Shown in pieces: positions 48,376 through 58,069 of a stretch of DNA of 64,000 bases; the stretch's first letter is position 1, and every line of letters starts with the position of its first letter. Source of the DNA: Diprion similis. Its lineage: Eukaryota; Arthropoda; Insecta; Hymenoptera; Diprionidae. The stretch spans positions 18,834,501 to 18,898,500 of the forward strand of contig NC_060107.1 of the NCBI RefSeq assembly GCF_021155765.1, read 5' to 3'. A model generated the notes under the pieces. The model ran no database searches. It was not told the DNA's origin and saw only the letters and a list, made by a program, of their open reading frames with translations. The position numbers and the translations under genes were made by a program.

Positions 48376-48835
48376 GAATAAGTGTTCTCAAAGGCAGCCC
48401 CAGACGGCTGTCGCTCGATGTGGACTAGCCCGCTCTCCCACGGTCGCCGAGGACGCGCCTTTACACCGGCTTCTCCGGCAGCCTTTACACTCTCATTAGT
48501 CTCGCGCTCAACACGTGTTTCAAGGTGCTCAGTGAAAACTTGTTTCTCTTGTATTTACTCATGTAAGAAGGCCGCTCAATTGATGAGTATAATCAAGAAG
48601 TCTTCTCACCTGATTAATATAATCTAACGTCAACTCAGTGATTAATATAATCGTAAAGACTCTAAGTGAAATACATACATTTTCTCTCACTTTCTTACAC
48701 ACTCTTAGACTCTCACACATACATACCTACATACACATATTCTTATCAAACTGTAATTTTGAATAAATAGTGGAGTTATAGCAAATGTTCGACGTCCTTA
48801 TCATCTTGTATAATTATTTCTCTCATTCCTAAACA
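48369..48835 (+). repeat. BEL 3' LTR (right arm)
   Basis: 467 bp, TGTTTGAG...CCTAAACA, ending at the TTATG target copy. Compared with the 5' LTR (308+155 bp) it has about eleven substitutions and one extra ACAT. Confidence 0.95.
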
Positions 48836-48840
48836 TTATG

Positions 48841-49550
48841 AGACGTATGTATTTTTGTAATTTGGTTTTTAAGTTCGATGTCATACGTTATACGAGCCTT
48901 TATGTAGAGGTAACAATGTCACCTATATAGGACATAACTTGCTGTAGCTTCTACATTTGTGAATTATCTGGTATCAATGAATTCCAAATATACGGAATAG
49001 CATTTCACAAATTCTGAGAGTATAACAAGAGACAAGAGTAAACTGTCAGGTGTAAGAATAGCTGTATAAAAGTCCTCAGTATTGATGATTGTCTGTCTAA
49101 GGCAGTCTAAGTAATTTAAGACTTGAAATAATAGCAACACTCGCAAGTATAAACCGAAGAATTGGGTTACAAGAATTCAATATAAAATATAGAAAGAATT
49201 CAATATAAAATATAGAAATACATTCTATGAAAAATTGATAAAAAAAAATTTCTATAGTGAGTTTTAATCATTTTTGAACATTAAATTCAGTCTATGGTCA
49301 TGTTACTGATTATAAAAATCAGAATGGAATGTGAAGTCTATCAGAAAATTTCTTGAATATTAGAAAACGTTGACTGATCAGATTTACCAGTTGTACCAAC
49401 AGATAACCGCATTCACCTCTGTAGGATTTTACCGATTTAAAATGTTCGGGTTTGTATAAATAAACTGAATAAATAAGTACCAGGTATGATGTATATAAAT
49501 ATATAATTGTATAGTTGGCTAACAAGAATTATTTACACTCCTGTAGTCAA
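48841..49550 (+). other. Flank of BEL, no gene recognised (right arm)
   Basis: AT-rich mirror of 1-710, possibly the LINE 3' end beyond the BEL insertion. No coding motif. Confidence 0.4.
49172..49217 (+). repeat. Tandem 23-bp duplication (right arm)
   Basis: Two perfect adjacent copies of a 23-bp unit containing AGAATTCAATATAAAATA. Confidence 0.88.
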
Positions 49551-49644
49551 GAGGATTGATGACTGTTTAGATGTATATGAAAAGAAATTTTAACTAGCGA
49601 CCGTTTTACTTACCTGTTTCTTGCTGATGATATCACATATGTAT

Positions 49645-51647
49645 TGTGACGTGGCGGGTCTACCCCCCGTCACCGACCCGCACCTCCACTCCCAGGCGGC
49701 CGCGTCAAGCGCTCTGAAAGAGCAAGGGAGAGTCCTGCCGTGCCGCCAATGAACAACCAGAGTTAGCTTTAAGATTCATGTATTGTTGCTGATGCTTTTT
49801 GTTACTCCCACAACCCATTCTCTGAGGTGACCGCCACTGCCGCCGCCACTGCCGCCGCCAATGCCGACGCCATCCAACGACCACCCTGCGCTGCCGTCGC
49901 GGGAAACGCGGAGGGACCACCGGACGACCGGCGCGGAGTTCGAAGCCCCGGACCCAGTAGTCGCGCTGTTGCTTGCTCGGACCTCGATGCCGCCAAGGAC
50001 ATGCTGCCGCTGCCGCCCAGGGGTCGAGTTGCCTCCACCTGAGCCTCCGACAAGACCGGCCTTGCCACCCGGCACCCACAAATAACCGGACTCAGTCTCC
50101 CCCTGGGCTCGCCGATGCCGACAGGACATTTCCGCCTTCGCCAGACCACCCTCGCAACCCGCAGCACAGCGCGGCGAACAGACCGGCTGCCTAGGCTCCC
50201 GCCGGTCTCTCGCCAATCTACCTATCATCCCCTCCCGTAGCGCCACCGCGGGATCGCGATCGCCGAGGGCCGGCGGCCACCTCACTCTCCCTTGTACTAC
50301 GTGACGAATAGTGTCAATAGCATAGCATCGTAGAGTATCCCTGCTAAGATTTTTGTTTCGTGCGCCGATTGTTCACCGTTACATCGTCCGTCGAATAAAA
50401 GAGTGACCGCCGATTTGTATGACCGAAGCTCCTCGTCGCAAAAGGTAGGCTGCCGTTACCCCGAGTCTTGCTGGCTATAGATTCTCAACGGCCTCAGGCC
50501 ATTTTTCCTTTTGCAGCAGGTTGCCGGCCGGCTTCGGTCGGCCATTTTGTGTGAAAGCCCGCGAGCCTCGTGGTAGCTAAGCTTTTCTAGTTGATTAAAT
50601 TGTTGATCTTGATTGCTATTCTTATTTTATAATTAATATTACATGCTCTGGTTGTTCATTCGGTAATCTTTTGCCGCTTTATTGTAGCATATACTTTGTA
50701 ATAGATCATGTACCGTGCCGCTTCCGGGCCGCGTACCGAGTACGTGAGTGTGAGAGAGAGAGAGAATCTTTGAGTGAGTGTGTGCGCCCGTGCCGTCGTT
50801 GCCGAGCGTAACTACCACCGTCAAGCAGCGACAGGCGACCGTGCCGATAATATAGAAAAAGTGAAGGAGGATTATCTCGTGTTTGTGAAGCCGTTAGATT
50901 GTTAGCAAGCTTGTTTTTAGAATTGTTCTGCCTTGGTTTGAGTTTTGAAATTGTTAACGAACTTGCTTCACCACGAGTCCGTAGTCGCATGAGTTATTGA
51001 ATTGTTACTGATTTTATGCCGCTTATTACTCGCTTATCTTGGTCGCTTGCCGCTCGTCGCTTCTAGCTTATACTGCTTGGTTTTGCCGTGTTCTATTGAC
51101 TTGTTGAACTTTGTTGCTGTGTTATATTTTATGCTATTTTGTTCTATTTTTATTTATTTTTGAATTATATCGAAGCGTACCGCCACCGATAAGACCGCTT
51201 GCCGTGTAAATAACTATTTTATTGCCTGTTGCCTTCTGCCTTTCCGTAACGGCACTGTTTGTTAATAAACGCTGGTAATTACATCTATAATCATTTGATT
51301 ATTATCTATACTATTTCACCTTCGCGCCCACGTTCCCCTCACCGCTAGCTAGTCGGCTGTTTTTGTGTGTGCTTGCCCCTGTTATAGTTTCGCTTTGAGA
51401 TTTGGTGGTGTGAGTTAGGTTCGCCGTTCGAGTCGGCGAACGAATACTATTGGACGGTAAATTTCGAATCTGGTAAGAGTGTATTCTCTTACGGCTCTCT
51501 TGAGCCTGGCGCCCAACACCTGTTCTGCAGTGCCGTCAATCTTTATTTTTTTCATCTTTCTATTGCCGTGTTGGTCAACGCCATTTTTGTAAACGAGCCT
51601 CTGTGCCGACCCCGCTTTCCCCCGGGCGAAGTAAAAAGCCCGTTACA
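49645..51647 (+). mobile_element. 2.0-kb non-coding TG...CA element, relative of the nested one
   Basis: It starts TGTGACGTGG and ends CCCGTTACA, with GTAT at 49641-49644 and 51648-51651 as a 4-bp target duplication. The first 30 bases align with those of the element at 36816 (shared TGT.ACGTGG and CCCCGTCAC words). It carries the hairpin-TGGCGCCCAAC motif about 140 bases from its 3' end, as the larger element does. GC-rich ORFs on the minus strand (49705-50285) overlap in three frames, lack domains and look spurious. A solo LTR or non-autonomous LTR-type element is the best reading. Confidence 0.75.
51421..51517 (+). other. Three successive perfect hairpins and TGGCGCCCAAC
   Basis: Stem TCGCCG/CGGCGA at 51421-51439. 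Stem GTAAGAG/CTCTTAC at 51473-51492. Stem GGCTC/GAGCC at 51493-51506. TGGCGCCCAAC follows at once at 51507-51517. In the nested element the last hairpin has different bases but pairs equally well. Confidence 0.85.
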
Positions 51648-51651
51648 GTAT

Positions 51652-52318
51652 ATTATATAAAATATATACCTCGTGTACCTGCATAGTTAATACATACAAA
51701 ATAAATGAATACAAACATAATAAACCCTGCGAGAAATCATGTTTAAAATAATCTAACAAAAGCATTTCACCAGAGAAAAGATTCTTGAATCCTCATGCTT
51801 GGATCATTCGTGACAGTTAATAATAAGTACCAAACATCACGTTTCACCTTTTCATCTATCATGTTCACATTGTCGTTTTAAGCCGTCATGATTACGTTGG
51901 TAGGTAATCACTTTGGAAACTTTCACTAACTTTTGTTCCAAGTATTATTGAATTGAATATGATATTTTAAGGTTGGGTTATACGTCAAATTCGTAAAGAC
52001 TGCCTGGTGAATTGATGCGAATTTTTCTCAGATAGTAGCATCAATACCAACTAAATTATCACTGTTGGAGATATTTCTGAAACTCATTACCCTTTTGATA
52101 AACTACTTCAAACTCGTGTGTGTTAAACGGCGAAAGCCATTCTCCTACAGGCACGAGTTAGAGTTGGAGATAAAAATTCACAAAATTGGGATATTGTTTT
52201 GTAAATTAGTTGCAACCGATTTGGGGGGGTGGGGGGAATGATGAAAATTCCGTCCGAGCCCTGAATGAGGACCACTCCGATGTACACTACGACTGTTATT
52301 AAGTATCTAAGGACTAGA
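51652..52318. other. No gene seen
   Basis: AT-rich sequence between the TG...CA element and the minisatellite. No ORF with recognisable content. Confidence 0.6.
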
Positions 52319-52650
52319 ACTTGTAGAAACGAACCGCCCGGTCGCAACTTGTAGAAACGAACCGCCCGGTCGCAGCTTGTAGAAACGAACCGATCGGTCG
52401 CAACTTGTACAAACGAACCGCCCGGTCGCAGCTTGTAGAAACGAACCGCTCGGTCGCAGCTTGTAGAAACGAACCGCCCGGTCGTACTTGTAGGATCGCA
52501 ACTTGTAGAAGCGAACCTCTCGGTCCAACTTGTAAGATTGCAACTTGTAGAAACGAACTCTTCGGTAGAAACGAACTTGTAGGATCGCCACTTGTAGAAA
52601 CGAACTTCTCGGTATTGGCACTCGTAGAAACGAACTTGTAGAATCGGTAC
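52319..52650. repeat. 28-bp minisatellite
   Basis: About six good copies of a 28-bp unit (ACTTGTAGAAACGAACC then GCCCGGTCGCA), followed by shortened and mutated units with ACTTGTAGGATCG. The unit length is not a multiple of three, so the ORFs across it are artefacts of the repeat. Confidence 0.93.
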
Positions 52651-53580
52651 CCTCTCAAAAGAAGTTAGTGGCTGACAGGTCGATGAAACACGGTTCGAGA
52701 CAATGAGTGATACATAGTGATAATTTTTAAGTAGCTGCCCATTGTGTTAGGATGTAGTTATGCCGCAGCGTAATGTTAGCAAATGTAACAGTTCAATTGT
52801 CGGATAAGAATGGGCCAGGTGACTGCGAAACATAATACGAAAAACAATCAGAATTTTTTTGTGTATGGAGTTAAAACCAAGGGAATAATTTGAGCGTATT
52901 ATATGAGACTGAAGTGAGTAATATTACTGTAACAAAACATCGGGGAAAAATTATTCTTGCCCAATTTTACAGTGACTTTTCTAAGAGTTGGCTTTCCAAA
53001 GTGGGAGTACGTTTTGTTTACCATCGTTCATTGAATATCGCACACTATCGGAGGTGCAAAGTTGAGATTTTTCTCAAACATGCATCGTTACAGCAACGTT
53101 ATTAACTTCATCTTCGTCTTATTATTGTGTTTGTCGATATCATATGAGATTAGGTGATTCAGTCAATATGGAAATGTATGGCATACCGTTGATCTAAGTA
53201 TTGACAGATGTATAATAATCGTCTTGGTGAGTAGTTAGTGGTGCTGAACAACAGTTGAGCGAAGTAACTGATTAGTAGTCTGATGACAATCAGTTTGTTC
53301 CAATAATATATCTAGAGTGTTGAGTTTTGCACAGCTTTCTTTCTCTTTGGAATACCGGCTTGCCGAAGTGTAACATCTAAAGATTCCAATGGATCTGTAA
53401 CAGGATAGGAATAGTCCAAATGACTGTGAAAGTAGAGAAACAATAAACAAGGAAGGAAAAGCTTCCATTTTATCACTCATAAGTACTACAGCGTGTGACA
53501 CTGCATTAACGTAATGTATTGAACAGATACGTACTGTTGGATGTGGTCAAATACATTTGTATTTACCTCTACTACTTGTG
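52651..53580. other. No gene seen
   Basis: Unassigned sequence. The short ORFs at 52890-53105 and 53235-53501 have no domain support. Confidence 0.6.
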
Positions 53581-54800
53581 CCTATGATAGTCTGCAAAAA
53601 CAACGTGGAAAACATTAAACTAGAAGACTTCAACGATGTAACATCCTTTTTCGACGAGTTTGAAAAAGCAACGAATGAATTAAAAGCAGCCGGCGGAACT
53701 ATAACTGAGCAAGAAAAATTACGCTACATGCTGAAGGCTTTGCCGTCATCATATAATTACATCGGCGACTTGATTGATGTGCTACCAGAAGAAGAAAGGA
53801 CAGTTGACTATTTCAAATCAAAAATTAAAATGAAGTCGATCGGAGAGCAAAGCAACAAAAGTAAAAACGAAGACAAATCCAATGCCTTCTCGTCAAGTAC
53901 ACATTACAACAAAGGAAAATGCTATTCATGCGGCAAATTCGGACACAAGCAAGCAGAATGTACCCAAAGGTCAGCATCGACATCAACATATCAACCCCGC
54001 GGACGAGGACGTGGATTCAACCAAAGTCGAGGAAGAGGAAATTATTTCCTAACAGAACACAGCAGAGGCGATCATCGCGGACAAATCGGTCGAGGAAGAG
54101 GAAGTAACAGAGGTGCCCAATCAAACACCACGTGGAGTCAACATAACCAAGAAAACACACAAGCGAATGCGTTCGTCACTGAAATAAATTCCTCGCAGGT
54201 GAATAATAAGAATAAAAATGGACAGAATAGCCTAGATAAATTAAACGTAATAGATTGGATCTTAGATAGTGGGTGTACTGATCACATTGTAAATGACGAT
54301 TCCGTCTTTAGTGAATACATAGTACTAAAGAAACCAATCGATGTAAAATTACCAGACGGACGGGCTCTGCAAGTTACGAAAAAAGGTAAAGTAGATGCAA
54401 TATTTGAAATCTATGGAAACGATAGTGTTATCACGCTGTATAACGTCTTTTACGTCCAAAATGTGAAACAAAACCTGATCAGCTATTCGAAGGTAACAGA
54501 TAAAAATAAAATGGTCTCTTACGGTAACGGCGCAAAAACCTATAATAAATTTAGGGAGCTAATTGCTATCGCTAAGAAAGAAGGAAACTTGTACCACATG
54601 CAAAGTCGAATTATAAATAACCAAAATAAAGAACTCAGTGCCAGTTTGGCAAAAAGAGAAAACATAACCCTCAAAGAAAAATGGCATAGAAAATTAGGCC
54701 ATGTTAATTTCAACTATTTAGATAAACTATGCCAAAGTAAACTATTGACAGGACTACCAGAAAAGCTAGAGCCAGAATTCATAAAATGTGCAATATGTAT
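53581..54800 (+). pseudogene. Copia gag-protease fragment, truncated at both ends
   Basis: It aligns by eye with the Copia protein at 62089 from its mid-gag onward (IVCKNNVENIKLEDF matches IVCRNKLEKLRLEKY there). It has the zinc knuckle CYSCGKFGHKQAEC, Arg/Gly-rich repeats, the aspartic protease site WILDSGCTDHIVND, and the pre-integrase zinc finger WHRKLGHVNFNYL...KCAIC. The frame then ends after 54800, where the sequence TGTAACGTG begins. No LTR, RT or RNase H is present. The upstream sequence before IVCKN is unrelated, so the 5' end is lost as well. It is a non-functional remnant, distinct in sequence from the intact-looking copy. Confidence 0.92.
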
Positions 54801-55379
54801 TGTAACGTGTACGCTCGTCTCTTAAGCTTTTCTTGCGAGAATAGCTCGTTATGTGGGTGTCTTTGCCTTCAGATTAAGACTTTAGTGTTTTAATAAATGA
54901 AGGAGCCTTCTACGATAAATCAAATACGGCATAAGAAGATAAAAGCTTGACTCGATTCGTCTAAATACTTGGTGACCCAGACTCTGAATTAACGGAGCTG
55001 GCTTGGTTATAGCAAAGGTTTTTCCTTTGTACAAAATTTCGGAGACACTGTTTTAACACGGTGCTCCCTTCTAATTGATTTTAAACAAATACAGCATAAA
55101 CTACAGACCAGTGCTCGAGGAGCCGTGGCTGCCTTTCAGATAGTTGGCTTATCGCTTCGGGTCAGTCGTATTGCTACGGGAATGCCCACCTCGCAATTTA
55201 CCTTATCTTTTACACAACTTTATTTTATTGAATAAATGACAAGTTCAGATACGTTATATATCTTCCGTATTTAATAATAATAACAAAAAGTTTATGTTTT
55301 ACAAACAACAGAAAGTACAATGTTTTAATTGTTAGCCTTAATGCTAATTTGCGTTTTATCGCTTTAAATTTCTTATACG
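54801..55379. other. Unassigned, begins with TGTAACGTG
   Basis: It starts with the same nine bases as the nested element and follows GTAT, the target word of the 49645 element, so it may be the 5' end of a third family member. I found no matching 3' end or second target copy. No gene seen. Confidence 0.45.
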
Positions 55380-55556
55380 TTTGAGCTGCACCAGCGCTAT
55401 GCTAGGTGCACTCCTTGACTTGTTATCTTTTCCTTTTAAAGGTTTGAGCTACATCAGCGCTTTGCCAGATGCACTCCTTGACTTTACTCCTTTCTATCTT
55501 TCGAGTGACCACAGCGCTTTGCTAGATGCCCTCCTTGATTTTACTCCTTTCTACCA
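55380..55556 (+). repeat. Three imperfect ~60-bp tandem units
   Basis: Each unit contains CAGCGCT.TGC.AG.TGC and CTCCTTGA, followed by a pyrimidine stretch. The ORF across them is a by-product. Confidence 0.8.
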
Positions 55557-55794
55557 CCGGAAACGGTTCCTTAAGGGACGCGTTACGTTTTTTCTAGACG
55601 GTCAGTCTCTAATGCTTTGAGTCAGCTGGCCAAGCTCGTCACTTATTAGTGGGGCGACTGTAGGCTCAGAACTGCTAACTATTGCCTCATTTCGGCCGCT
55701 ATTTATACTAAATTTGGATCAGGTGTCGATGCTGTGTTGTCTACTCCTGTGTGACGGCTCGTCAGTAGCAGTAGTATGCCGATTCTGGACCACC

Positions 55795-55798
55795 GCGT

Positions 55799-55831
<33 letters not shown>

Positions 55832-55980
55832 TTTTTGTGTGTGCGACCGTGGTTCTCAACCCGTGGTTCTCAACCCGCGGTTCTCAACCCCCGTGAGTGT
55901 TATCATCAGTGGGTGATTACCATCGCAGTGCGTGTATTGGTGATTACCATCGCAGTGCGTGTATTGGTGATTACCATCAG
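55795..55980 (+). repeat. GC/GT microsatellite and two short tandem repeats
   Basis: (GC)n then (GT)n at 55795-55844; three copies of CGTGGTTCTCAACC at 55848-55891; then three copies of a 27-bp unit starting GGTGATTACCATCGCAG at 55911-55980. Confidence 0.9.
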
Positions 55981-56381
55981 AGAGTGCAATGGTAAGTAGA
56001 ACTCTCGTTCACGTATGGTCAGCTGCTCGATCACGTCTGGCCAGCTGCCCAATTAAGACGCCGAGGCGGATTTTAACTTCCACATAAACCTGTCGTCCAA
56101 AATTACATTGTTTTTGCGAAAAACTTACAATGTCGGCCGATTAACCCCTTCGCATAAACCTGTCGGTTTTTCGCGATTGAGCGCATCTCAAAATAACGGC
56201 GCATACATGTCGCCTGGCCAGCAGCCTAATTTCAATGCATATACTCCCACCCGCCAACAAAGTTGCAGTTATTTCTAACACTGTAACGTGCACCTCGCGA
56301 ATCTGCTATTTCTACATTCACCTACCCTTATTAGCACACGGTCATCAGAGATGCACTTCCCCGCACCCGTCAAATTCACAC
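55981..56381. other. No gene seen; short repeated words
   Basis: Holds two copies of CATAAACCTGTCG (near 56083 and 56153). It is the upstream region of the candidate secreted-protein gene. Confidence 0.6.
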
Positions 56382-56418
56382 TATAAAGCGCATAGTCTTG
56401 CTGCAGATGCTCACAGTC
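56382..56418 (+). promoter_or_regulatory. TATA box and initiator
   Basis: TATAAAG at 56382-56388, with an arthropod-like initiator TCACAGTC at 56411-56418, about 30 bases downstream. The ATG of the candidate gene follows 24 bases later. Confidence 0.55.
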
Positions 56419-56441
56419 TGATTTTGCACTGCATCGCAATC

Positions 56442-57351
56442 ATGTACTTCATCGTCTCAATTTTCGCCTTCATCACCCTTGCGGCTGCTCGACCGCTAGG
56501 CGAACAACCATCCTCAAACTTCAGCAACCTCGACGTGTTCTATCACTCCCCGGATGCTAGGGTGCACGGTGATGGTCAAGTCGTCCACATAGACGTCAGT
56601 GAAGGGATCGACCCTTATAAAACTACAATGAAATTCAATCGGACTTTTGCTAGAGGTAGCTATTACCTCCTTACTATACCCTTTTTGTGCACACCTTAAA
56701 GCAATTTTCATTACCCTCCACAGCACATTTTGGTACTGCCCACAAACTTCTACACCGCCCAACCACAACGACCATTGCGACCACCTCACGATGTGAGTAT
56801 TCTCAATCTTCAGCCTACGCAAGTCTTCCACCACGTTTTTGCGTAATGCAAGCTATTATCGTTGTAGCCGAAACTGTAACATCATCAACTACTGCTTCAA
56901 CAATCAGCTCAGTGCCAAACGACACCACTCCAATAATTAACACAACCGCCGCACCCGCCGGTGAGTCCTAATTATCCGCTATTCAGTGCAGAAGGTTTAT
57001 CAAAAAATTTGATACCATACCAATCTTATTTTTTCAGAGTCAGTCGAGAAACCTTTCACCATCGCCTCTTACTTTCAAACTCTCGCTATGGTCAAAATCG
57101 ACTTGAAACTCAAGTTTATTAAACTTACAAATCATTTTAATCTAGATTGTAACAATTCAACAGAGGACCAGACATTACCCCCAACGACGTTCACTCCCAT
57201 CCGAACAACCACCACCGAACCGGAGCGCAATGTATCAAAACCTGAAAACGACAATGCCACCATACAACAACTTATGGACCAGAACCGTCGATTAATGAAT
57301 TATATCTCCAGACTTGAAATGAATCAAACATCGACACCCGATCGAAATTAA
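56442..57351 (+). CDS. Candidate secreted Thr/Asn-rich protein, 3 exons
   Basis: Exons are 56442-56655, 56868-56960 and 57038-57351, with GT/AG borders (donors GTAGCT, GTGAGT) and both introns in phase 1. The total is 207 codons including TAA, so 206 residues. It starts MYFIVSIFAFITLAAARPLG, a convincing signal peptide. A middle Thr/Ser-rich stretch (TVTSSTTASTISSV) and TTFTPIRTTTTEPE suggest O-glycosylation, with several N-x-S/T sites. A C-terminal segment, TIQQLMDQNRRLMNYISRLE, could form a short coiled coil. I recognise no family. It precedes the Polinton-like polymerase in the same direction, so it could be a cargo or surface gene of that element or a host gene; neither is shown. Confidence 0.5.
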
Positions 57352-57403
57352 TAATTTGTTCACCCCCCTATACTGTAGTCATATTCTAGTGGGATTGTTT
57401 TTC

Positions 57404-57493
57404 ACCGCTCAATAACTTGTAGCCCGTGTGAAAAATTATCATGTTCCAGCGGTTTTTTACCGCTCAATAACTTGTAGTCCGTGTGAAAAATTA
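57404..57493 (+). repeat. 35-bp direct repeat
   Basis: ACCGCTCAATAACTTGTAG... at 57404-57438 and again at 57459-57493, one mismatch, 20 bases apart, just after the secreted-protein stop codon. Confidence 0.9.
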
Positions 57494-57523
57494 ATAAAAA
57501 CAATATGGTGTTATAATATTTCT

Positions 57524-57766
57524 TTATTTCGATGTGCAATACATACATATACTGCTTGGTATTATCAAATCCAAACTATCCTTACACAATCGACAATTCT
57601 TCGATTGATTTGGCCAACTTGATGCATATTCACCGCTGCTATAAGTCGTATGACGTATAAATGCCAATCCATCCTCTACCGGTATATCATAAGCATCCGC
57701 ACATCCTGGACACAACAGCTGTTCATCAGTCTCGTACCCAGCAGTCACCAGGCAAACTCTCTTCAT
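57524..57766 (-). CDS. Small Cys-rich hypothetical protein
   Basis: An 80-residue frame from ATG at 57766. It has two CxxC pairs, LLCPGCAD and NCRLCKDSL, plus MYC at the C-terminus, in a spacing that suggests a zinc-binding fold. The plus-strand ORF at 58070 has a similar pair of CxxC motifs. It overlaps a plus-strand ORF without motifs. No family recognised; coding status uncertain. Confidence 0.35.
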   Translation of the reverse strand: MKRVCLVTAGYETDEQLLCPGCADAYDIPVEDGLAFIRHTTYSSGEYASSWPNQSKNCRLCKDSLDLIIPSSICMYCTSK

Positions 57767-58069
57767 TCGTTTCGTAAGCGCACCAATTTCTACCGATCTT
57801 ACAAGCACATGTTTGCTGCATCGCTCATCCTCGGACTCATAATCGCTCGTATTTTATTTCACCATGATAATCCATCTTGCATTTTTTGCGCAACGACGTT
57901 CTTATACCGTTCCCCACCGCATTCGCTTCACCCTCGCCATTCAAAAGGTTACCCATGTCAATACATTATTACCATGCAATTATACAACGCTTCGTCACCG
58001 CCCGAAAGGCTTCCCCCACCACTCCTCACTACAATATAAAATGCTGCACTGCTATCTCCCATCCTCACA

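Larger units (their letters stand above)
36508..48835 (+). mobile_element. BEL/Pao LTR retrotransposon with nested insertion (right arm)
   Basis: The element is bounded by TG...CA LTRs and a 5-bp target duplication TTATG at 36503-36507 and 48836-48840. The 5' LTR is split by a nested element (36816-42530). Without it the BEL element is about 6.6 kb, normal for the family. The single gag-pol frame typical of BEL/Pao is broken by TAA, TGA, a frameshift and TAG, so it cannot encode its own proteins without suppression. The LTRs differ at about 11 of 463 aligned positions, so it is not a fresh insertion. Confidence 0.96.
26643..49550. repeat. Right arm of a 22.9-kb inverted duplication
   Basis: This is the reverse-complement copy of 1-22908. 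Homopolymers are also identical in length: 22 G at 33702-33723 mirrors 22 C at 15828-15849, and the 12-base G/C run and 15-base A/T run near 33305-33340 and 16214-16248 match too. The arm begins at 26643, five bases upstream of a MULE exon (exon start 26648). It is followed after 49550 by sequence absent from the left part of the window. Genes and elements in this arm read on the plus strand. Confidence 0.97.

Noticed and set aside
49705-50285. GC-rich minus-strand ORFs of up to 169 codons with Gly-rich repeats
   Set aside because: They overlap in three frames, have no domain, and lie inside the non-coding TG...CA element; composition alone opens the frames.
52307-52658. ORFs rich in RFVSTSCDRAV-like repeats
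   Set aside because: They are translations of the 28-bp minisatellite in rotating frames.
54960-54990. TTGGTGACCCAGACTC as an LTR primer-binding site
   Set aside because: No LTR end precedes it and I could not match it securely to a tRNA.
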